In this document: positions 59,970-64,000 of the stretch, one piece after another
How the letters are laid out: the number at the start of each line of letters is the position of its first letter
Numbering within the stretch: position 1 is the first letter of the stretch
Origin: Silene latifolia
Taxonomy: Eukaryota; Streptophyta; Magnoliopsida; Caryophyllales; Caryophyllaceae
Reading direction: 5' to 3'
NCBI RefSeq assembly: GCF_048544455.1
Contig: NC_133529.1
Span: 59,280,271 to 59,344,270, forward strand
Length of the DNA stretch: 64,000 nt
Notes under the pieces: generated by a model
The model's database searches: none
The model's input: only the letters and a program-made list of their open reading frames with translations
What the model was told of the DNA's origin: nothing
Translations under genes and position numbers: made by a program

Positions 59970-59987
59970 TGGCGCCGTTGCCGGGGA
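59970..59987 (+). other. Athila G primer-binding site (tRNA-Asp)
   Basis: TGGCGCCGTTGCCGGGGA five bases after the LTR: the complement of the 3' end of plant tRNA-Asp, diagnostic of the Athila/Tat side of gypsy. Confidence 0.9.
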
Positions 59988-60098
59988 AACGATTTTATTG
60001 CTTTTTGAATTGTCGATTTTTATCTTGTTTTATTTTGTCTTGAGGAACACTCGTTCCTTGAGACCGTTACTTATCATTTTCCTAGAAATTGTTGTCTT

Positions 60099-61781
60099 AT
60101 GCCCAGGTCCTCTCGTAGTGGAGAATTGCTTTCCCCGGATTCCGAGCCCGAGAAAACCTTTAGGAGAAGACGACGTTTTTGGAAGGAAGTGAAAGAAGCC
60201 ACTTCTCCCATACAAGTTGAAAGTGCTAGAAAGTCTTACTTAGACGATCTTGAAGTTCTTGAAAAGGAGGAGGTTTCTAGTTCATCATCTCCACCACCAC
60301 CACCTCCACCATCTACTACCAAAAAGATGGTGAAACGTTCCGATCATTCAAAGCCCACCGCGGCCATGCTTCCGGCCGGAATCACCACCACTCAAATCAC
60401 CGCGCCGGAATTCGAGATCAAACCGGCTTTCATTAGCCTTGTGGAGAGGAAGCAATTTGGAGGAAGTCCTTTGGAGGATCCCAATTTGCATGTTCAAAAC
60501 TTTTGTGACTATTGCTCCATGATTCGCCAAACTGGTGTCACCCAAGCCCAAATAAGGGAAATACTTTTCCCTTTCTCATTGAAGGAAAAGGCCAAGCTTT
60601 GGATCAATAGCCTTGACCGCACCGCCATGGGAATCACCAATTGGGAGACATTAGCTCTTGCTCTTTATCAAAAGTTTTTTCCACCGGAGAAAACTCAAAC
60701 TTTGAGGAGCCAAATCACCGGATTCCGTCAACAAGCTCTTGAGAGCTTATATGAAGCTTGGGAGAGGTACAAGGAGCTTCAAAGGCAATGCCCACATCAT
60801 GGGCTAGATGATTGGTTTCTAGCAATAACATTCTACAATGGATGTTGTGCCGAGTCCCGAAGGATTCTTGATTCCGCCAACAATGGGCGGTTTGATCAAA
60901 TTGACACCGACCTTGCTCATGCCACGATCGAATCTATGGCGGTCCATGATGCTCAATATTTCAATTCCCGAGCTGTGCCATCCAAAGGTAAAGAAGAATC
61001 CTCTAACAACTCCGTTTTGCTAGCTCAAATTGCCTTACTCCAACAACAATTGGCGGAAAGAGATGCTAAAGATTCCATCCAACAACTCAATGTTGTATCT
61101 TCAACAAGCCAAATCATTGTTTGTGACGGTTGTGGAGGTGCGGGTCATTATGCCGCTCATTGCCGAGCCCCCATCGAAGAGGTAAACGCTTTTCAAGCTT
61201 TAAGACAAAGTTTATATCCACCGGGTACATTTTCCAACACTTATAACCCAAATACAAAATTTCACCCGAACTTGTCTTACAATAGCAACAATGTGCTTAA
61301 CCCTCAACCCCCACCACAACAAAATGCCTATGTCCCTCAACAACAAAAGTATATCCCTCCACCGGGTTATCAAAATCAACGAAGGCCCCCACAAAACAAT
61401 TACCAACAAAATCCACCACAAAATGGCCAACAAAACAATCAAGGAGTTGGTAAGCTCGAGGGCATGATAATCCAAATGCAAAGGGAATTATTGGCTCAAA
61501 TTCAAAAAAATGATCAAGCTCATAGTGCCGCGGTCAAGATGTTGGAACAACAAGTGGCTCAATTAGCCGCTTCTAGCTCTCAAAGGAAGAATGGTCAACT
61601 ACCTCCCCAAGGTGAGCAATCACATGAAACCGTTAATTCTATTTCCTTGAGAAGTGGTTCAAGCTATGATGGGCCATCCATGACTTTGGATGAAGAGGTG
61701 GTTGTTAAAAAGGCTAAGCTTGGGGGAAATGACAAAAGGAAGACTAGTGAAGAGCCTATTGTTAAAGATCCTGTGTGCTAA
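60099..61781 (+). CDS. Athila-type gag polyprotein (560 codons)
   Basis: Structural protein of the retrotransposon particle, cytoplasmic. Basic N-terminus, Pro-run at about 66-72, then the conserved retrotransposon gag domain (about residues 115-290: LVERKQFGG, HVQNFCDYC, PFSLKEKAKLWINSL, WERYKELQRQCPHHG, FYNGCC). A CCHC zinc knuckle lies at C342-C345-H350-C355, then a Pro/Gln/Asn-rich stretch and a coiled-coil segment (MIIQMQRELLAQIQ). The frame is open throughout. It stops at 61779 in a short overlap with the protease frame, where a one-base shift links the two. Athila elements normally have gag-pol as one frame, so I think this is a small indel, though a programmed shift cannot be excluded. 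Confidence 0.85.
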   Translation: MPRSSRSGELLSPDSEPEKTFRRRRRFWKEVKEATSPIQVESARKSYLDDLEVLEKEEVSSSSSPPPPPPPSTTKKMVKRSDHSKPTAAMLPAGITTTQITAPEFEIKPAFISLVERKQFGGSPLEDPNLHVQNFCDYCSMIRQTGVTQAQIREILFPFSLKEKAKLWINSLDRTAMGITNWETLALALYQKFFPPEKTQTLRSQITGFRQQALESLYEAWERYKELQRQCPHHGLDDWFLAITFYNGCCAESRRILDSANNGRFDQIDTDLAHATIESMAVHDAQYFNSRAVPSKGKEESSNNSVLLAQIALLQQQLAERDAKDSIQQLNVVSSTSQIIVCDGCGGAGHYAAHCRAPIEEVNAFQALRQSLYPPGTFSNTYNPNTKFHPNLSYNSNNVLNPQPPPQQNAYVPQQQKYIPPPGYQNQRRPPQNNYQQNPPQNGQQNNQGVGKLEGMIIQMQRELLAQIQKNDQAHSAAVKMLEQQVAQLAASSSQRKNGQLPPQGEQSHETVNSISLRSGSSYDGPSMTLDEEVVVKKAKLGGNDKRKTSEEPIVKDPVC

Positions 61782-62524
61782 AGAGGAAGAGCAAGCTTGA
61801 TGCCAAGAATGTTGAGTCTCCTATGCCCAAAGAAAGTGATGAGGTAATTGTTGAAGAAGTCTCTCCTAATGCTAAGGAGAGTGATGCCGTTCCAACAAAG
61901 GTGAGTATTCCCAATGAGAATGAGAAAGATGTGGAGGATGCTCCTCCAAAGGAAGTTGTTCAAGTACCATTTCCGCATCGTCTAGCAAAGCACAAGGAAG
62001 AAGGTAAGTTCGGTAAGTTCATGGAAATTTGTAAGAATTTGCAAGTCACCATCCCATTTATGGAATTGATTACCCAAGTCCCTTCTTATGCAAAGTTTAT
62101 GAAGGAAATTCTCTCAAAGAAGCGATCCTTCAATGAGGTTGAGACCATTGCTTTCACCGAAGAGTGTAGTGCACTCTTACAAAACAAGTCTCCCCCGAAA
62201 CTTAAGGACCCCGGTAGCTATTCTATTCCTTGCACTATAGGCAAATATACCATTGATAAGGCCCTTTGCGACCTAGGTGCTAGTGTAAGTGTCATGCCCT
62301 ATTCCCTTTGTGAAAAACTTAACATGGGTGCTTTAAAATGCACAAGTATTACATTGCAAATGGCGGACCGTTCTTTAAAGCGACCTCTAGGTGTCTTAGA
62401 AGATGTTCCCGTCAAAGTTGGCAAGTTTTTCATACCCGTTGACTTCCTCATACTTGATATGGCCGAGGACTCACAAACCCCAATTATATTGGGTAGGCCA
62501 TTTTACGATTTGCGGGTGCGTTAA
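61775..62524 (+). pseudogene. Athila-type protease region (frame offset from gag, frameshifted at the end)
   Basis: Continues the polyprotein in another frame: an acidic linker, VVQVPFPHRLAKHKEEGKFG, then the retropepsin-type core with CDLGASVSVMP (Asp at residue 166; Athila-type enzymes have DLGAS in place of DTGAS) and the ILGRPF motif. After that the frame goes wrong (YDLRVR, stop), while the next frame resumes ALIDVKNGRL, so a one-base change lies near 62505. No independent ATG is needed; the product would come from the gag-pol precursor. Confidence 0.75.
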
Positions 62525-62529
62525 TTGAT

Positions 62530-62868
62530 GTGAAAAATGGGAGGTTGACGTTGGAAGTGGGTGATGACCGGGTTTCCTTTAGCAAAAACAACACCATTAG
62601 AAGCCCAATGTTACAAGAGTCTTGTTATTTATTTAACACTATGGACTCTTCTTATGCCTCTACTATGCTTGGATCCTCACTAATGGATCCGTTGGAGGAC
62701 GATGTTGGTGTTGTTTGCTTTGTAGGTGATGATGTTAAGGGCGCTATTGCTAAGAGTGCCAAAAAGAAGAAAAGGAAATTTTATTTGAACAATTTCAAAT
62801 GGTTGCGGAATGCAAAGATAGCTATGCAATGGAGCTTGGTTGGTGGCAAGCTCAAGAACAAAACTTGA
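62530..62868 (+). pseudogene. Protease C-terminal continuation of Athila G; pol missing
   Basis: ALIDVKNGRLTLEVGDDRVSFS continues the protease. The remaining ~85 codons (Ser/Met-rich, then a basic KKKKRKF stretch) do not resemble reverse transcriptase. The stop at 62866 is followed directly by the conserved Athila 3' non-coding phrase. The whole RT-RNase H-integrase block is thus deleted at about 62,640-62,780. Confidence 0.6.
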
Positions 62869-63180
62869 CTCAAATAGCTTCTTACGTCGTGCGGGACGTT
62901 AAACCAGCGCTTCTTGGGAGGCAACCCAAGCTTTTTATTGCTTTTATTTATTTTTGTTTTTAATTTTCTGCAATTTATTGTTTTTGTAGATTAGTAATAA
63001 AATGCTCGACTTGATGATGTTTCTTTTTGTGATTTTTAGGTGAAAATGAAGGAAGAAGAATTAGAAGTAAATTTGACACGCTTCCACATGCAACAACCCC
63101 GTTCGGGGACGTGGTTTTCGAAAAAGAGAAGGAAATTGAATCAATTGCGGAAAAGGGTCAAAGCATGAAGAGGAGGTCAA

Positions 63181-63230
63181 CCCCGATCGGGGTTGGTGGC
63201 CCCGATCGGGGTTGGTGGCCCCGATCGGGG
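63181..63230. repeat. Three CCCCGATCGGGG palindromes at 19-bp spacing
   Basis: Perfect 12-bp palindromes at 63181, 63200 and 63219 separated by TTGGTGG. A fourth copy is in the LTR at 58933, and an imperfect one (CCCCGTTCGGGG) is near 63099. Confidence 0.9.
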
Positions 63231-64000
63231 TCGTGGTTCTGTGATTTCCCGACCTTCTTTTTATACGGGTGAAAAAAAAAGGTGATCAAATTCTTTCTAT
63301 TATTTTCACACCCGATGGTATTTTCTCTTCTTTTCTCTTCCATATTTCTGCAAGTTATTTACCTTAATCACAAAGAAACATTCTCATCCCCCGGATTCAT
63401 GCTAGCTTGGGGGAGTTTAGCAAGTCGAGTATGTTTTTAATTGCTTTGCATATTAGTTTAGATCTTGCAACCCATTAAACATTATCTCTAGTCCTTCCTG
63501 TTTTGTGCCTTGAGCCATTTTTATGGTTTGATTGGGTGATTTGGATAGTTGGCACATTGAGGACAATGTGATGTTTAGCTTGGGGGGAGATATTGCATTT
63601 GCATATAGTATAGTTTGCATGTAGTGTAGAAAATTTGAAAATTTTTGAGAGAAATTTTTGCTTTGTGCTTGCTTGTAGCCTACTTTCCTCTTTGCTTATC
63701 CTAATAATGGCTTGTTGCTAATGATTTATTCTTTAATGATGGGATATTAGCTACATGGGGATGTCTTGACATAGTAGGTGGGAGATGGAGAATGAACCGA
63801 ATAGGCTTGATCTTGACTTTTGGCAAGCTACAAAATGGTAAGGAAGAGCCTCTTTTTGACCGATGCATCCATATCCGGTCTCTCATAGGTGAGTGTAGGT
63901 CTCCTTATGATGTGTGTTTCATCAAAACGCACAAGTATGGTTCTCATGTCATCTCTTGGTAAGCATGCATTCACTTGTTATAGCATTTTGGAGCCATTCA
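63231..64000 (+). other. Athila G 3' non-coding region
   Basis: No gene. Contains two GCTTGGGGGAG-type purine tracts (63402-63415 and 63576-63590), the second following ACATTGAGGACAATGTG, a phrase typical of the Athila 3' region. Confidence 0.5.

Larger units (their letters stand above)
58445..64000 (+). mobile_element. Athila-type Ty3/gypsy element G (gag-protease only in view)
   Basis: 5' LTR 58445-59964, tRNA-Asp primer-binding site, gag 60099-61781, protease 61775-62524, a short further frame to 62868, then the Athila-like conserved non-coding phrase with GTGCGGGACGTTAAACCAGC and GGGAGGCAACCCAA. RT, RNase H and integrase should follow the protease but are absent, so this is a gag-protease derivative. 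A candidate polypurine tract is at 63579-63590. The 3' LTR is not recognised before the window ends. Confidence 0.8.

Overview
The window looks like repeat-dense, AT-rich intergenic DNA from a flowering plant. I find no convincing host gene. Nearly everything can be assigned to transposable elements, simple repeats, or decayed pieces of both. Plant origin rests on the families present: FAR1-type Mutator transposase, CACTA (En/Spm) elements with subterminal repeats, Ty1/copia and Ty3/gypsy LTR elements including an Athila-type one primed by tRNA-Asp, and a plant RTE-type LINE. Caryophyllales is my guess from the general look of the repeats; it is not shown by the sequence.

Left third (1-17,800): a Mutator-like (MULE) domain. 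Three related, intron-containing Ulp1/SENP-type (C48) protease modules lie on the + strand (about 480-2,610; 6,631-10,860; 10,795-12,208), all broken by stops or frameshifts. Convergent to them on the - strand are an uninterrupted 769-codon FAR1/MULE transposase (13,046-15,355) and, upstream of it, a 190-codon unknown ORF with its own TATA box (15,703-16,275). A 304-bp segment covering the start of the transposase ORF recurs at 5,233-5,536. A short element with ~115-bp inverted repeats sits at 3,091-3,809.

Middle (17,800-31,900): long TTA microsatellites; a 5'-truncated RTE LINE with a 29-bp target-site duplication (19,439-20,226); then a minus-strand Ty3/gypsy LTR (20,640-31,536) split by a complete 9.7-kb CACTA element (21,137-30,870; CACTACGCC termini, 3-bp duplication CGC). 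The CACTA element carries three copies of an XS-like (SGS3-type RNA-binding fold) gene, the middle one inverted, a GRF zinc-finger/membrane protein, and a many-exon TnpA-like gene running into a Ulp1-type protease. Blocks of AACGGTT/AACCGTT repeats occur at both ends and also between most of the internal genes. This is the most unusual structure in the window.

Right half (31,868-64,000): a nest. Copia A (+) inserted in the gypsy B interior; gypsy C and the complete copia D (-, 41,523-50,195, 5-bp duplication CCCTT) inserted in copia A; gypsy E inserted in copia A's 3' LTR; CACTA F inserted in gypsy E's reverse transcriptase; and an Athila-type element G inserted in CACTA F. B > A > E > F > G gives five levels. 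Most coding regions are dead. The exceptions are the MULE transposase, the 190-codon ORF and the Athila gag, which read as long open frames.
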